A stretch of DNA of 17,112 nucleotides from an uncultured Mailhella sp. (GCA_910577155.1 CAJTMS010000046.1:1-17112); one strand, 5' to 3'; shown: positions 5,893 through 14,934, numbered from the stretch's first letter. The notes: generated from the letters alone by a model not told the origin. A program made the numbers and translations.

Positions 5893-7901
5893 GTTGTAGC
5901 ATGTCTAAATTGGAAAGGCAACTATAACTCACCATGAACATTGCTAGGATGATGACGAGTTGTAGCATGTCTAAATTGGAAAGGCAACTATAACTTTTTT
6001 GTACCAACTCGGATTATTTGGACTGTTGTAGCATGTCTAAATTGGAAAGGCAACTATAACGTCAATAGTGGCCAACAGCTCTATGTTCACGTTGTAGCAT
6101 GTCTAAATTGGAAAGGCAACTATAACAGTCCTACCGGGTGATAGTTTTTTGCAGGAGTTGTAGCATGTCTAAATTGGAAAGGCAACTATAACTGGCTCCG
6201 TCTGGAAGGACGCATTAGAAAAGTTGTAGCATGTCTAAATTGGAAAGGCAACTATAACGTGACGGAGCTTCAGTGAAGTCGTCTTCTCGTTGTAGCATGT
6301 CTAAATTGGAAAGGCAACTATAACAGCTTTATGTTCACATGCCTATTCCTGAGCGTTGTAGCATGTCTAAATTGGAAAGGCAACTATAACTTGGCGGCGG
6401 TCAAAGAACAATTCAATTTTGTTGTAGCATGTCTAAATTGGAAAGGCAACTATAACATAGTCAAAGCAATGTTTGCCTCCTTTTGGTTGTAGCATGTCTA
6501 AATTGGAAAGGCAACTATAACCTGTGCTAAGTGACACTAAAAGGAATTTTTGTTGTAGCATGTCTAAATTGGAAAGGCAACTATAACATCCCGTTCATGC
6601 CGAAATTCGGTCATTTTGTTGTAGCATGTCTAAATTGGAAAGGCAACTATAACTATAACCCTTATAAACGGCATGATAATTTTGTTGTAGCATGTCTAAA
6701 TTGGAAAGGCAACTATAACATCCTTGTAAATACTGTATAAAAATACAGGGTTGTAGCATGTCTAAATTGGAAAGGCAACTATAACTCCCGCTCGTGCCTA
6801 TAACGCTATTTTTAAGTTGTAGCATGTCTAAATTGGAAAGGCAACTATAACAGAATATTTGAAAACATGGAAAGAGCTTTAGTTGTAGCATGTCTAAATT
6901 GGAAAGGCAACTATAACTGATACAGAAAACACAAAACTTGGTGAACTGTTGTAGCATGTCTAAATTGGAAAGGCAACTATAACAGTACATGTTGGCACAG
7001 TCACTCCATCTTCGTTGTAGCATGTCTAAATTGGAAAGGCAACTATAACGACAGTGCGGGCGGTTCCGCAAAATCCGGGTTGTAGCATGTCTAAATTGGA
7101 AAGGCAACTATAACTAATCTGTAATGAGATAATAGTCTTTCTTAGTTGTAGCATGTCTAAATTGGAAAGGCAACTATAACTTCTCTCAACCTCACAACTA
7201 AACAATACACGTTGTAGCATGTCTAAATTGGAAAGGCAACTATAACCAGACTATTATATCTTCTTTGACAAAATGTTGTAGCATGTCTAAATTGGAAAGG
7301 CAACTATAACAATGACCTTGCACATTTTGAAACAATGCAAGTTGTAGCATGTCTAAATTGGAAAGGCAACTATAACATACAGATTTGAGCTGTGCCAAGT
7401 TGAGCTGTTGTAGCATGTCTAAATTGGAAAGGCAACTATAACTTGCCATAAAATGATTTTTGGTTGCTTTGCGTTGTAGCATGTCTAAATTGGAAAGGCA
7501 ACTATAACTTAAAATGTTAAATTTTATGACAGGTCAAGGTTGTAGCATGTCTAAATTGGAAAGGCAACTATAACCCAAAGACTGCTAAATAACCCTCAAA
7601 AGTCGTTGTAGCATGTCTAAATTGGAAAGGCAACTATAACAAAAGACAATGTCACAATTAACAATTTTAAGTTGTAGCATGTCTAAATTGGAAAGGCAAC
7701 TATAACGTCCGTTATAACACAAAATACGGCAAAGGCGTTGTAGCATGTCTAAATTGGAAAGGCAACTATAACGAGTAAAAAATTGAGAAAGACAGTAGAA
7801 GAGTTGTAGCATGTCTAAATTGGAAAGGCAACTATAACTCCATTGCCTGCGGTGTTTTGCAGAAGGGGGTTGTAGCATGTCTAAATTGGAAAGGCAACTA
7901 T
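5893..7901 (-). CRISPR. type II-C CRISPR array, 31 repeats and 30 spacers
   Basis: Thirty identical 36-bp repeats (plus strand begins GTTGTAGCATG and ends GGCAACTATAAC) plus one terminal copy at 7869-7901 that lacks the last 3 bases. By my reading repeats start at 5893, 5959, 6025, 6091, 6157, 6223, 6289, 6355, 6421, 6486, 6552, 6618, 6684, 6750, 6816, 6882, 6948, 7014, 7079, 7145, 7211, 7275, 7341, 7407, 7473, 7539, 7605, 7671, 7737, 7803 and 7869. Spacers are 30 nt except those at 6457 and 7050 (29) and 7247 (28). None are duplicated. Strand is set to minus because the tracrRNA pairs with minus-sense repeats, repeats carry a minus-sense promoter, and a minus-sense terminator lies at 5845-5890. 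No spacer matches elsewhere in this window by eye. Confidence 0.98.
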
Positions 7902-7968
7902 GGTTCAGTATTGCAGCAGTATTTTTAGGTCATGGTGAATAGTAAAAATAACTCTATAATTTTCTGCG
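7902..7968. other. short gap between cca stop and the degenerate end repeat
   Basis: These 67 bp lie upstream of the array in its transcription direction. I see no hairpin followed by T, no convincing promoter and no other conserved leader-like element; there is only a direct repeat AGTATT (7907-7912 and 7917-7922). Readthrough from cca into the array is therefore possible. Confidence 0.4.
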
Positions 7969-9393
7969 TTATTTTATACATTTTTCGTAGAATCGAATAG
8001 TCTTGTCCAGAGTTTCTGTATCAAGTATTTTGTGGTTTGCAGCGTGTTTTTTCACAGCCTTGAGAATTTTTCCAAGCCGTATACCTTGTTGTATTCCTGT
8101 TATTTCCATGATATGTTTTCCGGTAATATGCCGGGAAAAAGCAAAAAAAGTATTTCTAAAATCATCCAAGTAGGCAAGCAGTTTATCCCATTCCTCCTGC
8201 TTAAAAAGCCCGCACCTTGCTTTATCATCACAAAAGGAAGTTTCGACTGCGTAGCTGAAATACTTATTCTCCATGAGAGTAAGGAGGGTATAGGGTTTTA
8301 TTTTTATAGCTTGGTGTAAAATCATATGATTTTTTGCACAAAAAATGACGATTTCCGTTAATTTATGGGACCATTTTAGCCTTTTGGCAATGGCAGTGAT
8401 TACTTCTTTTGAGGCTGTGTCATGCCTGTAATAGGTGTGTTTAATTTCTCCGTTTTTTTCTAAGGGCAGATAGGTTATTCCTTTGCCAATATCATGGAAA
8501 AGAAGGGCAAATAATTGATAAATATCGTTTGAGCTGCAAACCCGCAGTGTTTCTGCTACATGTTTCCCCACAGAATTAAAAGCATTTGGACAAGTATTGC
8601 AAAAAGCATGATTGGCTGTATAGTTCGCAAAATTTTTACATTGCGAATTTTTACAAACCCCTTCGGGGTGATGTGTATCTGAGTGCGGCAAATCAAATAA
8701 TATGTCAACTTCCGGTAAAATAAAACGCAATACATTTAATTCCCGCATGAGGACTATTGCATTTGCAAAGGGTTTTCCGCCTTCGCCTGCCATTTTTGCA
8801 AGTTCTGTCTGGATACGTTCAGGGCTTAGCTGCAATAAACATTCCCCGCATGCGGAAATTGCATCGGCTGTTGCTGTATCCAAGTGAAAAGTATAGCGGG
8901 AAGCAAAGCGGACAGCTCTGAGAATCCTGATAAAATCTTCGTCAAACCTGTCAAAGGGATTACCAACAGTGCGGATGATATGATTTTCGATATCCTTTTT
9001 CCCTCCAAAAAAATCAATGATATTACCGTGATAATCCATGCCCATTGCATTTATGGTAAAATCTCTTCTGGACGCATCATCTTTAAAGGAATGGATACAA
9101 TTAGTTGCTTCCGGGCAGTTTCTGTTTTGTGTAACGGTATGCATGCGGAAATTGGCAATTTCAAATTTAAATCCGTTTTTTTCCAGAAGATAAACCCATA
9201 CATTCATATTTTTAGAAATATCACACAGCGTATGGAAATGGCTTTTGAGAACGTCAAAAGGGGCGTTTGTGGCAATATCTATATCATGCAGCGGTTTTTG
9301 CATACTATAATCACGAACGGCACCGCCCACAATATAGGCTTCATAGCCTAAGAAATTGATTTCTTTTAAAATTTCTTTTGCGGTTGTGAGCAC
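7969..9393 (-). CDS. cca: CCA-adding tRNA nucleotidyltransferase / poly(A) polymerase family, HD-containing
   Basis: A class II nucleotidyltransferase that adds or repairs the 3' CCA of tRNAs. Of 474 residues, the head domain shows GGAVRD (23-28), the metal-binding pair D37/D39 in HDIDIATNA, RRDFTINAM (109-117) and the nucleotide-selecting region EDFIRILRAVRFASR (152-166). The C-terminal part carries an HD phosphohydrolase motif, HHPEG (241-245) and HDIGKG (300-305). Between them is an extra Cys-rich segment with C247, C252, C265 and C268, probably binding a metal. The start is a GTG at 9393 preceded by AAAGGA; the next residues LTTAKEILKEINFLGYEAYIVGG fit the family. It is the last gene of the minus-strand run, 55 nt after hypF. 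A-adding or poly(A) polymerase activity cannot be separated from CCA addition by sequence alone. Confidence 0.9.
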   Translation of the reverse strand: MLTTAKEILKEINFLGYEAYIVGGAVRDYSMQKPLHDIDIATNAPFDVLKSHFHTLCDISKNMNVWVYLLEKNGFKFEIANFRMHTVTQNRNCPEATNCIHSFKDDASRRDFTINAMGMDYHGNIIDFFGGKKDIENHIIRTVGNPFDRFDEDFIRILRAVRFASRYTFHLDTATADAISACGECLLQLSPERIQTELAKMAGEGGKPFANAIVLMRELNVLRFILPEVDILFDLPHSDTHHPEGVCKNSQCKNFANYTANHAFCNTCPNAFNSVGKHVAETLRVCSSNDIYQLFALLFHDIGKGITYLPLEKNGEIKHTYYRHDTASKEVITAIAKRLKWSHKLTEIVIFCAKNHMILHQAIKIKPYTLLTLMENKYFSYAVETSFCDDKARCGLFKQEEWDKLLAYLDDFRNTFFAFSRHITGKHIMEITGIQQGIRLGKILKAVKKHAANHKILDTETLDKTIRFYEKCIK

Positions 9394-9448
9394 TCTTTTT
9401 CCTTTTATATTCTTTCAAAAATCAATGCAATTCAAAATAACGAGCAAA

Positions 9449-11989
9449 TTATTGCAAACTGCTGAAAAAGGCTTGTCCCAAGCTTATGGAAGCATCTCCC
9501 GCCGGGCTTTCTTTTGGGAAAAGCAGGGTAAACTGCGGGGAAAGCTCGCGGTATAATGCACGGAGTAAAAGTTCATTATTAAAAACCCCGCCCCCGAAAA
9601 TAAGGTTAGGCACGTTGTTTTGGGCAGAAAAGAAAAATTCTTTTTTCAGAAGGGATAAACATCGGCATAAAGCATGGGCAAGGCTTGAGTGGAAAATCCT
9701 TGCAATATCAACTGGTTTTGTACCAGCCTGCACGTGTTTGAAAAGTTCGGCATAAAGATAAACAGTATCAATTTCAAGATAGGGTTCACAGGAACGTGCA
9801 GGTTTATTTTCTTGGATTTCCTGTTTTATTTGCTCTTTCTTTTCTTGGCAGACATGCAGGGGGATTTCGATGCAGGCAGTAGTGTCTGACAAAAATGCCT
9901 GTGTTTCAAGCCTGATAGCCGCCTGTCCTTCATAGCTCGTATGGGTACAAATTCCCAAGAGGGCAGAAATAGCATCAAAAAGCCGTCCGCAGCCACTGCT
10001 TTGGGGACAGTTGATATTTTTTTCCAGCATGAGTTCGCATTGTTTGAGCTGCTCGCAGTAGTCCTTTTTATGATAAAACGGAAAGACATCGTCTTTTGAT
10101 AAATAGCCTTTTTTCTGTGCCTTTTTATGATAGGCAAAGGCAATGCGCCATGGCTCAAAATTTGCTTTGTCGCCGCCAATCAGGGCAATGGGACTGAGCC
10201 TTGCAAGGCGGTAATGGCGTTTTTCCTGTGCAAACAGATAAAAGATTTCTCCGCCCCAGACAGTGTTGTCATAGCCTAAGCCTGTGCCGTCTAAAATCAA
10301 TGCAAAATACGGGGCACTGCATAGTTCTTTTTGTTCTGCAAGCACAGCGTAGGCATGGGAAATATGATGCTGTATTTTTTCTAAGGGAATTGCGTGGTTT
10401 TTGCTGTATTCTTCAGCTATGTGCGTGCTGGGAAAATCCGGGTGCAGGTCAGTCACAGTTTTTACAGGGTTTACTTCCAAAAGTTTTTGCAAATGCACAG
10501 CTGTATCTTCAAAAAAATCCAGTACTTCTAAACTGTCTAAATCTCCGATGTGCTGGCTTTGGTAGGCTTCCTTTCCTTTGGTGAACGTAAAGGTATTTTT
10601 CAAAAATGTTCCTGTTGCAAAAACAGAGGAACAATATGCGGCATTGTTCGGAAAGCTGACAGGAGTAGGCACATAGCCCCTCGCACGGCGAAAAAATATA
10701 GTTTGAGGCAGCAGATTTTCTCGGCTTTGGTTTTGCGGATGCGTGTTGTTTTCCTGTTCAAGGCTGAGGCATACCGAGTCATCAACGCGGATAAGAATGT
10801 CTCTGTCATGGAACAGAAAATAATCAGCAATATTTTTTAAATCATGCAGTGCTTGCCTGTTTTGAATACAAATAGGCTTGCCTCCCTGATTTGCGGAAGT
10901 CATAATTAACGCTGTCGGAGCTTGCAGGGAAGGCTGAACCTGCAAAGACGTTTGTTCTTCTATCACTTCAGGGCTAAAAAGCAATAAGTGCAAAGGTGTA
11001 TAGGCAAGCATAATCCCAATTCTGTGCGTGTCAGGAGCTATATTTTGGGGGAGTACGCTTTTTTTTACAGGGCAAAGCACAATAGGAGCGGAAGGGGACG
11101 TTAATAATTTCTCAGCATTTTTGCCAATATGAGCAAGTTTCTTTGCCGTTTCAATATCTTTTACCATAATGGCAAAAGCTTTATCAGGTCTGTTTTTACG
11201 CTGCCGAAGCGTTTGGATGGCATTTTCGTCAAAGGCACTGCAGGCAAGCTGAAAACCTCCCAATCCTTTGACAGCAATGATTTTTCCCTGATTTAAAAAG
11301 CGTATTGCCTGAAAAATTGCTTGATTATTTTCTGCTAGGATTTTTTGCTTTTGCGGAAGATAAGGAGGATTTTTTGATTCGCTGTTTATTCCGTCAGTTT
11401 CGGTTCCGTCACTGAGCCAGATATGGGGACCGCACGTGGCGCAGGCATTCGGCTGAGCATGAAAACGCCTGTCCAGCGGGTCTGTGTATTCTTTATGGCA
11501 GTTTTCACAAAGAGGGAAACAGCCCATGGTTGTAACAGGTCTGTCGTAAGGTATTGATTTTGTTATGGTATAACGTGGACCACAAGCTGTGCAGTTGGTA
11601 AAGGCATAGGCATAGCGGCGATTTGTTTTTGTAAACATATCGTTTTTGCAGTCAGCACAAATCGCAACATCAGGGCTGACAAGAACGCTGTGTCCCTCAT
11701 GAGAGCCTTGTTCCGAGTGGATTATTTCAAATTGCCTTTCGTCTGCTTTCGGGGAAATTTCCTGTTTGCTGTGCGCGGAAATCCGTGCAAGAGGGGGGAG
11801 TTTATTGGAAAAATCAAGATTAAACCGTGCAATATTTTGTGCTGTTCCCTGTATTTCAATCAAAACCCCTTGGGGAGTATTTTGCACAAAACCCGAAAGC
11901 CCATGCGCTAATGCAAGTTTAAAAACAAAAGGACGAAATCCAACACCTTGGACTTGTCCTTTTATCAAATGTTGTTCACGTTTTTGCAT
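9449..11989 (-). CDS. hypF: carbamoyltransferase HypF, [NiFe]-hydrogenase maturation
   Basis: HypF uses carbamoyl phosphate and ATP to make the carbamoyl group that HypE turns into the cyanide ligands of the [NiFe] active site. The 846-residue protein has all domains in order: acylphosphatase (about 5-91; GQVQGVGFRPF with R19, GFVQN with N37), two zinc fingers (CADC 111-114, CTAC 133-136, C161/C164, CATC 183-186), a YrdC-like domain (about 215-400; KGLGGFQLAC) and a Kae1-like C-terminal domain (HHISHAYA 541-548, LDGTGLG near 567, FGGGVFNN near the end). It is longer than usual because of linkers near 193-218 and 343-358. The ATG lies one base after the stop of the preceding gene with no clear ribosome site, so translation is probably coupled. 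No other hyp gene is in view. Confidence 0.96.
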   Translation of the reverse strand: MQKREQHLIKGQVQGVGFRPFVFKLALAHGLSGFVQNTPQGVLIEIQGTAQNIARFNLDFSNKLPPLARISAHSKQEISPKADERQFEIIHSEQGSHEGHSVLVSPDVAICADCKNDMFTKTNRRYAYAFTNCTACGPRYTITKSIPYDRPVTTMGCFPLCENCHKEYTDPLDRRFHAQPNACATCGPHIWLSDGTETDGINSESKNPPYLPQKQKILAENNQAIFQAIRFLNQGKIIAVKGLGGFQLACSAFDENAIQTLRQRKNRPDKAFAIMVKDIETAKKLAHIGKNAEKLLTSPSAPIVLCPVKKSVLPQNIAPDTHRIGIMLAYTPLHLLLFSPEVIEEQTSLQVQPSLQAPTALIMTSANQGGKPICIQNRQALHDLKNIADYFLFHDRDILIRVDDSVCLSLEQENNTHPQNQSRENLLPQTIFFRRARGYVPTPVSFPNNAAYCSSVFATGTFLKNTFTFTKGKEAYQSQHIGDLDSLEVLDFFEDTAVHLQKLLEVNPVKTVTDLHPDFPSTHIAEEYSKNHAIPLEKIQHHISHAYAVLAEQKELCSAPYFALILDGTGLGYDNTVWGGEIFYLFAQEKRHYRLARLSPIALIGGDKANFEPWRIAFAYHKKAQKKGYLSKDDVFPFYHKKDYCEQLKQCELMLEKNINCPQSSGCGRLFDAISALLGICTHTSYEGQAAIRLETQAFLSDTTACIEIPLHVCQEKKEQIKQEIQENKPARSCEPYLEIDTVYLYAELFKHVQAGTKPVDIARIFHSSLAHALCRCLSLLKKEFFFSAQNNVPNLIFGGGVFNNELLLRALYRELSPQFTLLFPKESPAGDASISLGQAFFSSLQ

Positions 11990-11990
11990 A

Positions 11991-13406
11991 TTAAATATCT
12001 AATTTAAATTGAAATTTTGCCTTATCATCCGTCGTTTTCGTTTGGTTTTTCAATTTCTCAATAAATGCTTCGTCTTTTTCTTCATCGGTTTTAGCAATAA
12101 AGTCAGGATCTTCATTCATATTGAGTTCGATACGGCGTTTATTTTTGAGCATTTCGTCAAATTTGTCCATGACAAATTCACCGTTGTCAGTATTTTCATA
12201 GTTTTCTGAATCAACCATGGTAAAACCAAATTCGTCAGTCTGGTATTTTGGATCCAGCCCTTCGTATTCTTCTTTTTTTTGCTTTGCCTTTTTCATGAGT
12301 TCAAAAACAAGTTCAGGAGGCAAATCAGAAGAAAATTCATAATATTGTTCAAAGGCAGCATCTTTATCAACAGTTTTTTTCTTATCGCCCAATATATAGT
12401 TGAATTCGTCTGTTTTTTCAATATTTGCCATAAAATCAGGCGTCATTTCATCCATAAGATTGGAGGGCAGGAAATCCTCAATATCATCATGGGAATGTTT
12501 GATTTTTTTGTGTTTTTTGATTTTCTTTTTCTTTGTTTTGGAAATGGTTTCAGGTATGATGCCTTTTTCAAGATTTTCCGGATCCAGCTCGGAGATATCC
12601 AAATGTGCCTGTTCAAGGGCAGATGTTTCTTCCGGATACGGATCTTCAAAATTATCAAGTAAAAATTTATTGCTGATAGAATAGCGTAAAAGTGTCAGCG
12701 GGTGCACTCTGGGCGGAAGTTTCGGTGCGGGAGCATCATCAAATTCATTTTCGTCTTCGTATTCATATTTGCTTTCTTCATCATCGTTGCCGCTGTCATT
12801 TTTAAGAGCGTCATCAAAAAATTTAGTCAGATCAAACTGCTTATAATTGTAGGTAGATTTTGGAATATCTATCAGCTGGCTAGCTGTAACCTGTTCCTCT
12901 TTATTATCCTTCGTTTCGTCAGGAAGCATGGCAATAAGATTATTGAGTATGGGAGCCATGTCTTCATCCGTGGGCACAGAACCGGAACGTTCTTCGGGAC
13001 TATCCGGATTTTTACCGGCTCGGGGAGGAACAGGAGCTTTTTTAACCCCGATTTCATTTTTTTGGATTTCAAGAATAATTTTATCGACAAGGATTTGTTC
13101 GTTATCGATAAATAAAGGAATTTGGCAAAGACATTCTGAATCATTGATATAAAAAATAGTTACTTGCAGTTCAAAGGGGTTTTCATTGGAAAAATTTAAA
13201 ATTTGAACTTTAATACTTTGTCCGGCGTGTAATGTCAGTGTTTCCGGTTCGCTTTTTACATCAATGGTTAAACTTTGGGCAGAGATTTCAAGAAGACGAC
13301 AAGGATTTTTAAAATTATTAATTTTTACCCAAGTGTTTTTAGGTAAAATTTTTAATGGCGTATCCGTTGCTTGCTCAAATGAAATGGAATAGCTTTGTTT
13401 TGCCAT
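11991..13406 (-). CDS. PilZ-like domain protein with long acidic tail, linked to motAB
   Basis: A 471-residue protein I cannot name with certainty. Residues about 20-115 are beta-rich and resemble a degenerate PilZ barrel (PCRLLEISAQSLTIDV, then VQILNFSNENPFELQVTIFYI), but the RxxxR c-di-GMP-binding motif is not clear. The rest is low-complexity and strongly acidic (for example NDDEESKYEYEDENEFDD at about 207-224), interrupted by a lysine-rich patch KKKKIKKHKKIKH (292-304). No signal peptide or membrane segment is visible, so it should be cytoplasmic. It starts 20 nt after motB with a GAAAGG ribosome site and ends one base before hypF. The position next to the stator genes suggests a role in motor control, as with YcgR-type PilZ proteins; that is inference from context. 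Confidence 0.6.
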   Translation of the reverse strand: MAKQSYSISFEQATDTPLKILPKNTWVKINNFKNPCRLLEISAQSLTIDVKSEPETLTLHAGQSIKVQILNFSNENPFELQVTIFYINDSECLCQIPLFIDNEQILVDKIILEIQKNEIGVKKAPVPPRAGKNPDSPEERSGSVPTDEDMAPILNNLIAMLPDETKDNKEEQVTASQLIDIPKSTYNYKQFDLTKFFDDALKNDSGNDDEESKYEYEDENEFDDAPAPKLPPRVHPLTLLRYSISNKFLLDNFEDPYPEETSALEQAHLDISELDPENLEKGIIPETISKTKKKKIKKHKKIKHSHDDIEDFLPSNLMDEMTPDFMANIEKTDEFNYILGDKKKTVDKDAAFEQYYEFSSDLPPELVFELMKKAKQKKEEYEGLDPKYQTDEFGFTMVDSENYENTDNGEFVMDKFDEMLKNKRRIELNMNEDPDFIAKTDEEKDEAFIEKLKNQTKTTDDKAKFQFKLDI

Positions 13407-13425
13407 ATTTACCTTTCAAGTGTAT

Positions 13426-14166
13426 TTATTTCATCACTTGTCTTTCAAGACAAAATTCAACGCGTCTGTTTTTAGCCCGATTTTCAGGGGAGTCGTTAGG
13501 GAAACGGGGGTTTAAGTCACCCATGCCGGTTGCGGTTATCCTTAAGGGATCTATACCATGTTCTACGAGCCAACGCAAGACATTTACTGCACGCAGTGCC
13601 GATAATTCCCAGTTGTCCTTAAATCTTGCATCGGCAGGGATAGGGCTGTCATCGGTATAGCCTTTGATATTGACTGTCATTTCACGGTTTGCTTCAATGA
13701 CTTCCAAAATGGTGGTAAGCTGTTCTTCGGCGCCCGGGCTGAGTTCTTCAGAGCCTTCTTTGAATAAAAGGTTGTCCCCGATGGTCAGGGTAATGGTTCC
13801 TTCATCTAAAACAGCGCCCACATCGCCTTCAACATTTTTTTTGGATAAATAGCTTTGGATTGCGTCAAAAACATTTTCCTGATTTTTGAGCAGTTCCTGA
13901 CGGATACGCATTAAATCCTGCACGGACTGCTGCATATTATTATTGGAATTGCTTTGCATTTGCCCGCCGGCAACTTCACTGGAAGAAAGCCCGCCAAAAG
14001 CCATACGCATAGACCCAAAAACAGTTTGAAACCGTTTTACTTCGACTGTGGACATGGAAACAAGCAATACGAAGAATACAAGCAATAAGGTTACCATGTC
14101 ACTGAAGGTCGCCAACCACGAGGTGTCTTCAGCTTCTTCTGGTTCTGGTTCTGGAATTTGGCTCAT
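13426..14166 (-). CDS. motB: flagellar motor stator protein MotB
   Basis: MotB forms the ion-conducting stator with MotA and anchors it to peptidoglycan. The 246 residues show a short acidic N-terminus, one membrane segment (about 17-37, WLATFSDMVTLLLVFFVLLVS) with the ion-carrying D23, a plug/linker region (about 40-110) and an OmpA/MotB peptidoglycan-binding domain (about 127-243) ending in the signature NRAKNRRVEF (229-238). The reading frame is complete. It starts 9 nt after the motA stop, with a weak AGGGATAG ribosome site, and precedes the PilZ-like gene. Whether the stator uses protons or sodium cannot be read reliably from this sequence. Confidence 0.95.
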   Translation of the reverse strand: MSQIPEPEPEEAEDTSWLATFSDMVTLLLVFFVLLVSMSTVEVKRFQTVFGSMRMAFGGLSSSEVAGGQMQSNSNNNMQQSVQDLMRIRQELLKNQENVFDAIQSYLSKKNVEGDVGAVLDEGTITLTIGDNLLFKEGSEELSPGAEEQLTTILEVIEANREMTVNIKGYTDDSPIPADARFKDNWELSALRAVNVLRWLVEHGIDPLRITATGMGDLNPRFPNDSPENRAKNRRVEFCLERQVMK

Positions 14167-14175
14167 AGACTATCC

Positions 14176-14934
14176 CTATTTATCGTCATGCTTTCTTACG
14201 GAAGGAGCAAGGAAGGAAGATAATTTTTCGTATACCAAACGGGGGTTATTGTTTTCAAGAATAGATTTTGCACCCTCGAAAATAATGGATAAGTTCATAC
14301 TTTCCTGAGTGCTTCTGGATTTGAGTTTTGTTGCCAAAGGAGAAAAAATGAAGTTTGCGAGAATGGTACCGTACAAGGTTGTAATAAGAGCAACAGCCAT
14401 AGCAGGACCAAGGGCGGAGGGATCATCCAGCTGGCTCAGCATTTGGATAAGACCAATAAGCGTACCAAGCATTCCCATGGCAGGGGAAAGGGCGGCCATT
14501 TTATTAAATACCCCGATATTGATGCCATGCCGTTTTTGCATGGAAGAAATCTCGATAACCACAGTGCTGTGGATAAGTTCAGGATCAGCATTGTCTGCAA
14601 TAAGCTGCATAGCTTTTTTCAAAAGCGGATTATTTGTTTCGACACGTTCCAGAGCGAGGATACCTTCACGGCGGCTGATTTCTGCGATTTGAACCATAAC
14701 ATCGACAACTTCTTCCGGCATGGTTCTTTTGCTGGTAAAGGTTTTCGTTGCAGCTTTAAACGCTTGTAAAAATTCTTCAAAAGGAAAGCAAATAAGGGTG
14801 GCGGCAAACGTTCCGCCAAAAACAATAAGAACACTTGGAATATCAATAAATCCGGAGGGATCAGGACCTAGAGCAATAGTTGTTCCTACAAGTCCAAAGC
14901 CTGCTATGATACCTATTAGAGTGGCTAAATCCAT
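14176..14934 (-). CDS. motA: flagellar motor stator protein MotA
   Basis: MotA is the four-helix membrane partner of MotB that converts ion flow into torque on FliG. The 252 residues contain membrane helices at about 3-22, 33-50, 145-167 and 178-198, and a cytoplasmic loop between helices 2 and 3 with the charged segment ISRREGILALE (86-96) that includes the rotor-contacting Arg/Glu residues of the family. The prolines of the PAMGMLGTLIGLI motif (151-163) are conserved. It is the first gene of the minus-strand motA-motB-PilZ-like-hypF-cca run. Its ATG at 14934 has only a weak GGTGA ribosome site about 8 nt upstream, and it is divergent from typA. Confidence 0.95.
   Translation of the reverse strand: MDLATLIGIIAGFGLVGTTIALGPDPSGFIDIPSVLIVFGGTFAATLICFPFEEFLQAFKAATKTFTSKRTMPEEVVDVMVQIAEISRREGILALERVETNNPLLKKAMQLIADNADPELIHSTVVIEISSMQKRHGINIGVFNKMAALSPAMGMLGTLIGLIQMLSQLDDPSALGPAMAVALITTLYGTILANFIFSPLATKLKSRSTQESMNLSIIFEGAKSILENNNPRLVYEKLSSFLAPSVRKHDDK

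Noticed and set aside
7115..7274. Similarity between the spacer at 7115-7144 (reversed) and the spacer at 7247-7274
   Set aside because: Only about 12 of 13 A/T-rich positions match (AGACTATTAT core), which chance could explain among 30 spacers.
5929..7868. Self-targeting spacers
   Set aside because: By eye no spacer matches the sequence outside the array in this window; the rest of the genome cannot be checked here.
6531..7878. Open frames inside the array with repeated peptide units (SCLSNLDMLQ or VACLNWKGNYN)
   Set aside because: They are translations of the CRISPR repeats; the near-constant 66-bp period keeps the frame open. No ribosome sites and no protein logic.
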